Shown here: positions 23,460 to 30,660 of the stretch, one piece after another
Layout: every line of letters starts with the position of its first letter
Position numbering within the stretch: position 1 is the stretch's first letter
Assembly (NCBI GenBank): GCA_018648945.1
Contig: JABGQJ010000008.1
Coordinates: 1-30,660 of the forward strand
Origin: Victivallales bacterium
GTDB taxonomy: Bacteria; Verrucomicrobiota; Lentisphaeria; Oligosphaerales; Lenti-02
DNA length: 30,660 nt
Direction of reading: 5' to 3'
Notes under the pieces: model-generated
The model's database searches: none
What the model was told of the DNA's origin: nothing
Seen by the model: only the letters and a program-made list of their open reading frames with translations
Position numbers and translations under genes: made by a program

Positions 23460-26400
23460 ATGCGTAGACACCATTGGCACCTTTGGGCACTCGCGATGAC
23501 TGGTTGGCTGGGTCTGGGCTCCACCGCCCTGGCCGCTTCGTTTGCGTGGCTGGAGGGCGAGGCCCCCACTAGTGCCACCTTCGAGTACAAGACCGGGGGG
23601 TGGGGGAATGCCAGCTACCTGTCCGGCGAGAGCTGGCTGCATCTGAGCATCCCCGCCAAGGACGTCGAGAAGGCCGTGCCTGCGGGCGGGGCCATCCTGC
23701 GCTACGAGTTCCAGGCCACGGAAGCCGGCCAACACGAGATCTGGAACCGCGCGGGCTTCGAATACATCCGCGCGCACTTCGAATGGCGCATGGATGACGG
23801 TCGCTGGACGCTGGTCGATCCCCAGCAGGTTCTCTCCACCGATCTGATGGAGATCGCGAACTGGTGCGAGGTGGCCTGGGTTCCCTTGGGCAAGGCCCAG
23901 TTGACGGCGGGGAAACACGCCCTGGAACTGCGTTTCCCGCTCCGCTACCAGGACAAGGAGAAGAAGAAGCCCATCCGCATCATCTACGCCAGCGATGCTC
24001 TCGTCGTCAGCAACACCCCCTTCCGCCCAAATGGCAAGCACCGGCCAAGTGCTGCCTGGCGCAGTGACGCGGACCGCGCTGCGGCGGAGCATGTCTTCGT
24101 GATGCCTGCGGGCACCGAACCTGGCCAACGAGTTCAGTTGCCGCTCACGGGTCGTTGGCAGTATGCACGCTTCGACCACTTGGGGCGGGCCGGCGATCAG
24201 CGCACCCTCCCGGTGCCTGCCTTGCCCGATGCCAAGGAACTGCACTGGTCCTCCATCGCCGTCCCAGGCGGGCGCAATGCCCTCCGGCCCGACCAGAACT
24301 TCTGCCACCGCTACATCTGCCAGACGCGGGTGCAGATCCCGCAGTCGCTCAAGGGACGCCGTCTGCTGCTCGACTTCACCGAGGCGAACACGTTCACCAC
24401 CGTCTTCGTGAATGGTCGGCGCGTCGGCTTCAGCGATGCCGTGCTGGCCGGTTTCACCGTGGATATCACCGATGCCGTCCGCTGGGGGGAGGCAAACACG
24501 GTGTCCATCGCCATCAAGGATGCGTACTACGCCATCGAACCCAACGATGGCAAGGATGTCCACCACTGGTTCAATATTCCGAATGGCATGATGTCCTCCA
24601 ACCAAGGCGTCACTCACCGCTTTGACTACCCGGTGAAGGGCGCGCTGGAGAATGGCATCACCGACGAGGTGCGCCTGATCGCGGCGGGCCGTGCGGTTAT
24701 CGAGGATGCCTACTTCATTCCTTCGGTCAAGAAGGGCGTGATCACGGCGGAGACCACGGTCCGCAACCCCGGCAAGGCCCCCGTCTCCTACCAGGTAAGC
24801 CACGAGATCCAACCGGCGCAGGGAGGCGGTGCGAAGAAGGTCCTGGACGGCGGCCGTCTTGAGATTGCCCCCGGCGCTGCGGGCGTGCTCGCCTCCGTCA
24901 CGCCTTGGGCCGACGCCACGTTATGGTGGCCGGACCGCCCGCATCTCTACGTCGCGCGGACGCTGCTCAAGCAAGACGGGAAGATAGTGGACAGCATCGA
25001 GACGCGCTTCGGTTTCCGCGAATGGTCCATCGAGGGCAAGCGGTTTGCTCTAAACGGCATCGGCTGGCAGTTCCGGGCTGATCTGAACTACTATGGCTGC
25101 GGCGCAGGCCAGGCCGAGGCGGCTCTGGCGCACTGGCAGGAGACCGGGCAGAATGTCTTCCGGCTACGCTACCAGCGGAACTGGGGCGGCATGCCCCGGC
25201 GCAAGGTGCTGGATTTCTTCGACGAGAAGGGCGTGCCCGTGCGCTGCAATACGGGTACCTTCGACGGCCAGCACGCCAGCTATGGTCTTGTCGTGCAAGA
25301 GGGAACGGGGCGGAATCGGGTCAAGAAACCGCGTCCGAATCTCTTCGATAACTGGCGTAAGCAGGTGGCCGCCCGAGTGAAGCGGGAACGCAACCACGCC
25401 TCGGTCTTCGTGTGGGAACTGGACAACGAGATCATCTATATCAACACCCGGAACTTCGGCAATCTCAAGCCCGTGGAGCCTGAGTTCACCAAGACGGCGC
25501 AGTTGATTGCCTCGCTTGACCGCCAGGGCCGGGGCCAGATGGTGGCCGGGGGACGGGCGCTGATGGACCAGACGCTGCCGGTGAACGGCTGTCACTACGA
25601 GGCCTCCCCTGACCGAGACTACCCCGACATGGCCTATGGCCTGGGCGAATGGGCGGCATCGTCCCGCAGTCAGCCGTGGCCGATGGCGCTGGACCGGCCC
25701 ATCTTCCTGAGCGAGGAGGCCTACCTGCACGGCCGTAAGCCCTCGGGGTTCGCGGGTGTCGGTGGCGAGGTCTGCTTTGCCGGTCGCAGTGAAACCCAGG
25801 AGGCCGGAGCCCTGCTTCTTCGCATGTACTCGGAGGGATACCGTTGGCAGGAGCTGGGTGGATTCCATTTCTGGGGAAGCGGCTACCCAGACACCATCTA
25901 CACCGCGTGGCAGCCCGTCTGTGCACTGGTGCGCGAATGGACCCGGACCCTGAATGTCGGCGAGGCAGCGGCCCGGACGGTCATGGTCCGGAACGACACC
26001 CGGTATGCCGATCCGATCACCTTTGCGTGGCGCTTCGACGTGGCCGGGAAGCGTGTGGCCGGGGCCGCGCAGTCCCTGACAATCGCGCCAGGCGAGGGGC
26101 AGACGCTCAAGATTGCTCTCCCGGCGGTCAGCGCACCTGATCGGGCCTCGGCAAAGCTAAGCCTGTCCTGCGCCCGCAACGGCAAGGTCGTCTGGCAGGA
26201 CGAGAAGCCCCTCACCATTCTCGCGGACAGCTCCCGCCGCCTGACCGTGGGGGCAAACGACATTGTTGTGATCGATCCCGCGGGGCCGGTCTGCGAACGG
26301 CTTCGCAAGCAAAACGTCCCCTTCCGCCAGGTGGGTGTCCTGGACGCTCTGCCTGACGATTTCCGCGTTCTTGTCGTCGGGCCGGATGCGGTGACCGCGC

Positions 26401-28544
26401 CGCTCTCCACCGATGTCCGCTGGAGCGCCCTGGCCCGGGGCGGCAAACGCCTGCTGGTCCTGGATCAGACCCACCCCCTCCACTACCAAGCCATTCCCGC
26501 CGACCTGGAACCCACGCAGCACAGCGGGCGGATCGCCTTCATGCAGGAGACGTCGCACCCGGCTTTCGCGGGCCTGACCCAGGACGACTTCTTCTGCTGG
26601 GCCCCCGATCACCTCGTCTACCGCAATATCTACCGGAAGCCAACCCGTGGCGCTCGGTCCCTGATCCAGGCAGACGACGAACTGGGCTACTGCGCCCTCG
26701 CGGAGTGCATCACGGGAGAGGGCCTCATGCTTCTCTGCCAGGCGAAGGTCGGCTCACAGCTGAAGCGCAGCGCCGTGGCGGGTCGCCTTTTCGACAATCT
26801 GCTCCGCCGCGCGCTGGAGTATCGGCGAGTGCAGAACTCGGTGGCTGTTGTACTGCCCGCTGGCGATCCTCGTCGGGCGTTGCTGAAGGAATCCGCCCTC
26901 GTCTATACGGATGCCGGCGATGTGGCCCGCGCCATTCGGGATGCCAAGACCGGCATCGTTGTTGCCGATGCCTCGCCCGCCGCGCTGCAGACGCTAGCGC
27001 GGGAAGCCGCAGCCATGGACGCATTCACGGCGCGGGGTGGGTATCTGATGCTGTGGGGACTGACGCCCGAGGGGCTGAGCGACTTCAATCGGGTGGTCGG
27101 GGTCGATCATCTGTTGCGCCCGTTCCGGCGCGAGAAGGTCGGGCTGGCTCACCCACGGCCCGCTCTTGCCGCCGGGATTTCGCAGAGCGATGTGGCGCTG
27201 TCCAGTGGCAAGCGGATCGCCAGTTGGCAATCCATCGAGTGGGCCGCCGAGGACACCTTCACCCAGGTGGTGGATCTGCAGGATATCGTCCCCTTCCTCA
27301 AGGGACCGGGCATTGAGCAGGACTTCAATGGCGGCAGCATCGCCAACGGCTTCACGGATGTGGAGTTCTGGCGCTATATCTGCTATTTCAGCGTGGACGA
27401 AAACGGCAAGGGCCCGGTGCTCACTTACGAGCTGCCAAGGGCAGAGGATGTCATCGGCTTCTCAATCATTCCCAACAGCCACTACAAGCGCGTCCGGGAG
27501 ATCCAGCTCATCGCCAACGACGCCAAGGCCCCGCAGGCCACCATCAGCCTCGCGACCTACGAGCGCGGCGAGAATCCGCGGCAGGATTTTGCCGTCGATC
27601 TGAAGGGCGTCAAGACGCTCAAACTTGCCTTCACCAAATGGGACGAGCACGAGAAGGATCCGATCGGGATCGACAATCTCTGGCTGCGTGTCCGGCGTCC
27701 GGTCGATTTCGCGGCTCGTGTCCAACCCCTGGTTGCCTGCGGCGGGCTGGTCTTCTACCCGCGCGGGAAGGGCGGCATCCTGCTCAATCAGTTCCGTATT
27801 CCGGAACGCGAGACTGTGCCGGTGAATGCGGAGAAGAAGCAACGGGTCGTGGCGACCATGCTCCGGAACATGAACGCGGTGTTCGAGGTGACCGACGAAC
27901 TCCGTCCTGGCGATGCCATGCGCTGCGAACCGGTGAGCCTGGAGGGGATCTGCAATCTCTACCTGACTGCCGCGAAGGGCTGGCCGGATGCCGCAGGCGA
28001 TCTGTCGAGTCTGCCGCTGGGCGATCAGAAACTGGCCGGGGTCCGCTATCACATCCGGGACTTCAAGACCTCCCCTCTGGAAAGCGCCCTGACCCTCGGC
28101 GGCATGCGCGGGTCCAAAGCCGCGCGGGAAGTCACCGGTATTCCGGTCAACCGCAAGGCTGATGCGCTGTTCTTCCTGCACAGTATGTTCCAGAAACGCA
28201 AGTGGACCCCCCGCCGCCCACGCCGTGGACAGCCCCCGGAATCGCCCCCGACTGTCTTCCGCTATGTGGTGAAATACAGCGACGGAGAAAGTGTCAATGT
28301 GGATGTGCCCTACGGGGCGGCCGCAACCCACTGGCTGCAAGATGCCCCGCAGGGGCTGCGCGGTGCCGCCCTCGCCTGGACTGCCCCCGTGGCCAGCGGC
28401 AAGCACGCGACCATCCACCAACTGCAGTGGACCAATCCGCGTCCCGATGTCCCTATCGCCGCCATCGACCTGACCTACGGCAAGCAAGGCAACCGCTGGG
28501 GCGTCCCCATCGTCCTCGCCATCTCCACCGCCGACCGCCAATAG
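23460..28544 (+). CDS. Giant secreted GH2-type glycoside hydrolase with multiple accessory domains
   Basis: The ATG at 23460 has AAGGA eight bases upstream and gives 1694 residues, against about 600-1100 for ordinary GH2 enzymes. Visible order: signal peptide (1-26, ending STALAAS); a CBM6/35-like module (27-185, opening FAWLEGEA and ending IIYASDALVVS); the GH2 jelly roll (about 225-410); an Ig-like domain (415-520); and a TIM barrel (525-830). The barrel carries the acid/base Glu657 in WELDNE and a probable nucleophile Glu752 or Glu753 in IFLSEEAYL. After it come a glutaminase-like or trimerisation-like domain (930-1125), a second one (1126-1470) apparently interrupted by a discoidin-like sandwich (about 1255-1412), and a C-terminal beta domain (1525-1694). 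GH2 members include beta-galactosidases, glucuronidases and mannosidases; specificity is not readable. The gene is probably monocistronic. Confidence 0.9.
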   Translation: MRRHHWHLWALAMTGWLGLGSTALAASFAWLEGEAPTSATFEYKTGGWGNASYLSGESWLHLSIPAKDVEKAVPAGGAILRYEFQATEAGQHEIWNRAGFEYIRAHFEWRMDDGRWTLVDPQQVLSTDLMEIANWCEVAWVPLGKAQLTAGKHALELRFPLRYQDKEKKKPIRIIYASDALVVSNTPFRPNGKHRPSAAWRSDADRAAAEHVFVMPAGTEPGQRVQLPLTGRWQYARFDHLGRAGDQRTLPVPALPDAKELHWSSIAVPGGRNALRPDQNFCHRYICQTRVQIPQSLKGRRLLLDFTEANTFTTVFVNGRRVGFSDAVLAGFTVDITDAVRWGEANTVSIAIKDAYYAIEPNDGKDVHHWFNIPNGMMSSNQGVTHRFDYPVKGALENGITDEVRLIAAGRAVIEDAYFIPSVKKGVITAETTVRNPGKAPVSYQVSHEIQPAQGGGAKKVLDGGRLEIAPGAAGVLASVTPWADATLWWPDRPHLYVARTLLKQDGKIVDSIETRFGFREWSIEGKRFALNGIGWQFRADLNYYGCGAGQAEAALAHWQETGQNVFRLRYQRNWGGMPRRKVLDFFDEKGVPVRCNTGTFDGQHASYGLVVQEGTGRNRVKKPRPNLFDNWRKQVAARVKRERNHASVFVWELDNEIIYINTRNFGNLKPVEPEFTKTAQLIASLDRQGRGQMVAGGRALMDQTLPVNGCHYEASPDRDYPDMAYGLGEWAASSRSQPWPMALDRPIFLSEEAYLHGRKPSGFAGVGGEVCFAGRSETQEAGALLLRMYSEGYRWQELGGFHFWGSGYPDTIYTAWQPVCALVREWTRTLNVGEAAARTVMVRNDTRYADPITFAWRFDVAGKRVAGAAQSLTIAPGEGQTLKIALPAVSAPDRASAKLSLSCARNGKVVWQDEKPLTILADSSRRLTVGANDIVVIDPAGPVCERLRKQNVPFRQVGVLDALPDDFRVLVVGPDAVTAPLSTDVRWSALARGGKRLLVLDQTHPLHYQAIPADLEPTQHSGRIAFMQETSHPAFAGLTQDDFFCWAPDHLVYRNIYRKPTRGARSLIQADDELGYCALAECITGEGLMLLCQAKVGSQLKRSAVAGRLFDNLLRRALEYRRVQNSVAVVLPAGDPRRALLKESALVYTDAGDVARAIRDAKTGIVVADASPAALQTLAREAAAMDAFTARGGYLMLWGLTPEGLSDFNRVVGVDHLLRPFRREKVGLAHPRPALAAGISQSDVALSSGKRIASWQSIEWAAEDTFTQVVDLQDIVPFLKGPGIEQDFNGGSIANGFTDVEFWRYICYFSVDENGKGPVLTYELPRAEDVIGFSIIPNSHYKRVREIQLIANDAKAPQATISLATYERGENPRQDFAVDLKGVKTLKLAFTKWDEHEKDPIGIDNLWLRVRRPVDFAARVQPLVACGGLVFYPRGKGGILLNQFRIPERETVPVNAEKKQRVVATMLRNMNAVFEVTDELRPGDAMRCEPVSLEGICNLYLTAAKGWPDAAGDLSSLPLGDQKLAGVRYHIRDFKTSPLESALTLGGMRGSKAAREVTGIPVNRKADALFFLHSMFQKRKWTPRRPRRGQPPESPPTVFRYVVKYSDGESVNVDVPYGAAATHWLQDAPQGLRGAALAWTAPVASGKHATIHQLQWTNPRPDVPIAAIDLTYGKQGNRWGVPIVLAISTADRQ

Positions 28545-28564
28545 CCCCCGGAACAGAGGGGAAT

Positions 28565-28742
28565 GGGGCCCTGCCCCAAACCCCGCCGGGGAGGCGCGCC
28601 TCCCCGAACCCCTCGATGCAGCCTTGGGGAGCGGACTACCGCTCCACAAGGCGACTGCCGTTGCTGGCGCACCGACGCAAGGGGCTGCGGTTGGCAGGAG
28701 CCTGGGTGTCGCAGAAGCCCGCGTGGGGCGCTGCCCCAAACC
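28565..28742. repeat. Pair of GGGGCSCTGCCCCAAACC direct repeats in GC-rich intergenic DNA
   Basis: GGGGCCCTGCCCCAAACC at 28565-28582 and GGGGCGCTGCCCCAAACC at 28725-28742 differ at one base. Each contains a GGGGCN(N)TGCCCC stem. The first is followed by CCGCCGGGGAGGCGCGCCTCCCC, which contains a perfect palindrome. The stretch 28545-28787 holds no convincing gene and separates the convergent GH2 and cyclase genes. Confidence 0.8.
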
Positions 28743-28787
28743 GCTCGCAGGTGTTTGGCCTGTGCCTTTCGCCAGATTCCCCGCTGC

Positions 28788-30143
28788 TCAGTCCGTGCTC
28801 TCCATCAGCCGCAGATGCTTCCCGAAATGCCCGTCCAGGCGGGAGGTGTGGTTGATGAGCCAATCGACCAGGAGCACCTGCATGCGGAAGAGGAAGCAGA
28901 ACCGGCGTCTGTTGAAGTCGCTACCGATCTCCTTCTTCAGCTCGGCGAAACACTTCAGGAATCGGGCGTGCTGCTGCTTCTGCATGCTGAGGAAGGGGTA
29001 GTTGGCCTCTGCCATGAATCGCTCCTCGTCGCGGAAGTGGCAAACCACGGCTTGGGCAAGAGACTCCATGCCGGTTGCCACCTCGGCGTGGCCCTCGGAA
29101 CTCCTCATGGTCTCGACGAACTCCTGCGCCCGCGCGAACAGGCCGCGATGCTGTGCATCGATCTGCGGGTGGGCGATCTCCAGGGACGTTCGCCAGCGCA
29201 GATCAAGGTCGATTTCGCCCGTTCCCTCGTGGACTCCCGTGCTTTCGTACCGCTCGCACCGGGCCAGGTAGACCTCCGTCACCGGGTCGTCCGGACAGGC
29301 GTCGAGAACCTGTGTCAGGAGCCGCCGCGACTCGCCGATATTTTTGAGATGGTATTGCGCCACGCCTTCCTCGAACACGGGTTGCACCCGGTTCCTGGCC
29401 GCCCGGGTATCGGCTGGCGCCGCATCGTAGATCTCGTAGACCGACTCGGGTTGCTCCTTCCCCTTCACGCGCACGCGGTCGATGAACCGGATGTCGTGTT
29501 GCTCCGGATGCACCAGCGCGTAGTAGGTGTGCTCGCTGATCAGTAGCGGGATGCCGTAGAGTTTGGTCAGGGACTCGATCCGCGCACCGAGATTCACCGC
29601 ATCGCTGATTACCGTTCCCTCCATCCGTTGCGGACCGCCCACGGTTCCGAGCATCATCACGCCGGTGTTCAGCCCGATCCCGATCCGGACAGGGGGGGCA
29701 CCGTCATCCTCTCTCGCGTGGTTGAGCTGGGCCAACGCGTGCAGCATGTCGATTGCCCCACCCACGGCAGCGTCCGCGCCGTCGGGGAAAAGGGCCATGA
29801 TCGCGTCGCCGATGTACTTGTCGATGACCCCGCCGTGGGCACACACCGCGGGCTCCATCGTGCTGAGATACGAGTTGATGAACCCAAAGATCTGCTGCGG
29901 TGTCATCGATTCCGAAAGCGGCGTGAAGTCCCTGATGTCGGAGAACAGGACGGTCATCGTCCGCTCGACGTGGTCGCCCAGGGAGACCTCGGTGATGCTG
30001 TCCTTGCCCAGAAGGCGAAGGAACTGCTGCGGCACGAAGCGACCGTAGGATTTGACGATGCCCGTCAGCGAGTGCGAATCATTGACGGTCATGCGCTGTC
30101 TACCCCCAACAAGTCGGGATGGGTGGTCCTTTGGCGGCACCAT
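28788..30143 (-). CDS. Class III adenylate/guanylate cyclase fused to a C-terminal hemerythrin domain
   Basis: The start at 30143 is chosen because AGGAGG lies eight bases upstream; an internal ATG at 30092 lacks this. The 451 residues have a class III cyclase at about 35-240: YGRFVPQQFLRLLGK, TVLFSDIRDFT (metal Asp69), DKYIGDAIMALFPDG (Lys109, metal Asp113) and ISDAVNLGARIE (Asp181, Asn184, Arg188). Lys109 with Asp181 is the ATP-selecting pair, so cAMP is the likelier product. Residues 250-300 look like a helical linker. Residues 318-441 are a bacteriohemerythrin: IDAQHRGLF (His332), CHFRDEE (His369, Glu373), YPFLSMQKQQHARF (Gln388, His392) and WLINHTSRLD (His432, Asp437). One of the seven di-iron ligand positions is Gln. 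No membrane segment is seen; a soluble oxygen- or redox-sensing cyclase is inferred. Confidence 0.93.
   Translation of the reverse strand: MVPPKDHPSRLVGGRQRMTVNDSHSLTGIVKSYGRFVPQQFLRLLGKDSITEVSLGDHVERTMTVLFSDIRDFTPLSESMTPQQIFGFINSYLSTMEPAVCAHGGVIDKYIGDAIMALFPDGADAAVGGAIDMLHALAQLNHAREDDGAPPVRIGIGLNTGVMMLGTVGGPQRMEGTVISDAVNLGARIESLTKLYGIPLLISEHTYYALVHPEQHDIRFIDRVRVKGKEQPESVYEIYDAAPADTRAARNRVQPVFEEGVAQYHLKNIGESRRLLTQVLDACPDDPVTEVYLARCERYESTGVHEGTGEIDLDLRWRTSLEIAHPQIDAQHRGLFARAQEFVETMRSSEGHAEVATGMESLAQAVVCHFRDEERFMAEANYPFLSMQKQQHARFLKCFAELKKEIGSDFNRRRFCFLFRMQVLLVDWLINHTSRLDGHFGKHLRLMESTD
28821..29192 (-). other. Hemerythrin domain of the cyclase (residues 318-441)
   Basis: Six of seven canonical di-iron ligands are present: His332, His369, Glu373, His392, His432 and Asp437. 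The position of the fourth His in the YPxxxxHxxxH segment is Gln388, encoded by CAG at 28980-28982 on the minus strand. The single-base distance from a His codon allows a recent change or a sequencing error. Confidence 0.85.
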
Positions 30144-30305
30144 GCTGCGTTCCTCCTGGCCATGGCCCTGGGAGGTACAGTGGTAGCTGACCCTACAGCC
30201 TGCTGCCGTCGAAGGCAAGAACGCGGCCGCGCCGCAGGCATGGTCGATCTGTTGGTCCGACTTCTCGCCTGCCCGCTCCAGATGCGCAGGATCTGAAGCC
30301 ATGGA

Positions 30306-30660
30306 CTAGGGTTGATCGAGCCGCTCAAGCTGGACGTCGTCGAACCAGATCGTGCCAGCGCAACCATTTGTGCCCAGCTCGGTAGCCAAGGACTTGAGGC
30401 CGGGGGGCACGGTCCATTCCAGTCTGATTTGTTGCCAGTCGAAGGTGCCGAGGAGAGACGGACAGGACACGTACTGGGTCTTCTCGGTGGTGACGGCGAA
30501 GCGCAGCACCCCGACTTGCCAAGAGATGTCGCCAGCGACGAGATCCTTCCCCTTGGCCCAGGCCGTGAGTCGCCAGCGGCTGCCGACCGGGAATCTGTCC
30601 GTTGGCAGCTCCTGGCGCCAGAGCCGGTAGTTGCCCTTGAGCCCGCCGGTTTCCGCGCCC
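30306..30660 (-). CDS. C-terminal part of a protein ending in a probable carbohydrate-binding beta-sandwich (5' end missing)
   Basis: The frame is open from the window edge for 117 residues to the TAG at 30306. It reads GAETGGLKGNYRLWRQELPT, then FPVGSRWRLTAWAKGKDLVAG, DWQQIRLEWTVPPG and ends GTIWFDDVQLERLDQP. The W-x-L-T-A-W-A-K-G and I-W-F-D-D-V-x-L-E patterns are typical of CBM4/9-like or related galactose-binding-like domains at the C-terminus of secreted PVC-group proteins. The catalytic or other part lies outside the window, so no function can be given. A GTG within the frame at 30509 should not be taken as the start, because the domain pattern continues upstream of it. It lies upstream of the cyclase on the same strand, with 162 bases between. 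Confidence 0.8.
   Translation of the reverse strand, partial: GAETGGLKGNYRLWRQELPTDRFPVGSRWRLTAWAKGKDLVAGDISWQVGVLRFAVTTEKTQYVSCPSLLGTFDWQQIRLEWTVPPGLKSLATELGTNGCAGTIWFDDVQLERLDQP

Noticed and set aside
22416..24812. 798-residue minus-strand frame across hipA and the GH2 gene
   Set aside because: It crosses two well-supported plus-strand genes and their intergenic repeat, with no recognisable motif.
27462..28739. 425-residue minus-strand frame at the end of the GH2 gene
   Set aside because: It lies opposite a continuous GH2 C-terminal module and has no domain signal.
30092..30143. Cyclase start at the internal ATG 30092
   Set aside because: The ATG at 30143 has a strong AGGAGG at eight bases, while the internal one has none of comparable quality.

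Overview
The window is a GC-rich bacterial chromosome fragment. It probably comes from a PVC-group polysaccharide degrader, with Lentisphaerota or a near relative as the best guess. The pointers are a DUF1559/H-X9-DG-type pseudopilin, a high density of secreted carbohydrate-active enzymes with extra beta-sandwich modules, a one-protein-one-job gene style with few long operons, and short intergenic repeat clusters (ATTCCA-like, TCGAACG-like and GTCCACTCG-like units). Placement rests on recognised protein style, not on a marker gene. No rRNA, tRNA, CRISPR array, transposase or phage gene was seen.

Layout. Bases 1-4319: the 3' end of a pseudopilin gene with a terminator, a DJ-1/PfpI protein, and a divergent secreted heparinase II/III-type lyase carrying two related carbohydrate-binding-like modules. 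Bases 4404-8181: a secreted WD40 protein, an unassigned 262-aa protein, and a divergent SGNH esterase-like hydrolase. Bases 8369-14568: a run of five minus-strand genes, xylose-isomerase-like TIM barrel, GH38 alpha-mannosidase, sulfatase, tlyA and a YdjY-domain protein, with ATGA overlaps at three of the four junctions and a repeat cluster at the fourth. Bases 14741-15204: a single 86-aa protein gene with its own promoter, Shine-Dalgarno site and terminator. Bases 15310-19176: small minus-strand ORFs, a GH29 alpha-L-fucosidase, phosphoglucomutase and a small membrane protein. Bases 19245-21358: an amidohydrolase and an M20 peptidase in one unit. Bases 21541-23342: a hipBA toxin-antitoxin module with a promoter embedded in an inverted repeat. 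Bases 23460-28544: a 1694-residue secreted GH2-type enzyme. Bases 28788-30143: a class III nucleotide cyclase fused to a hemerythrin domain. Bases 30306-30660: the C-terminal part of a protein ending in a probable carbohydrate-binding module.

How the genes fit together. Lyase, GH2, GH29, GH38, sulfatase and SGNH hydrolase together suggest breakdown of a complex glycan that is sulfated, fucosylated, mannose-containing and possibly esterified or uronic-acid-rich. The lyase and GH2 enzyme have signal peptides. The fucosidase, mannosidase and sulfatase do not show one, so part of the work may be intracellular, with phosphoglucomutase feeding hexose phosphate into central metabolism. There is no SusC/SusD pair, TonB receptor or dedicated transporter here, so this is a loose cluster, not a classical polysaccharide utilisation locus.

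The most interesting features are the apparently circularly permuted binding module inserted inside the lyase, the cyclase-hemerythrin fusion with one iron-ligand position changed to Gln, and the operator architecture at hipBA.
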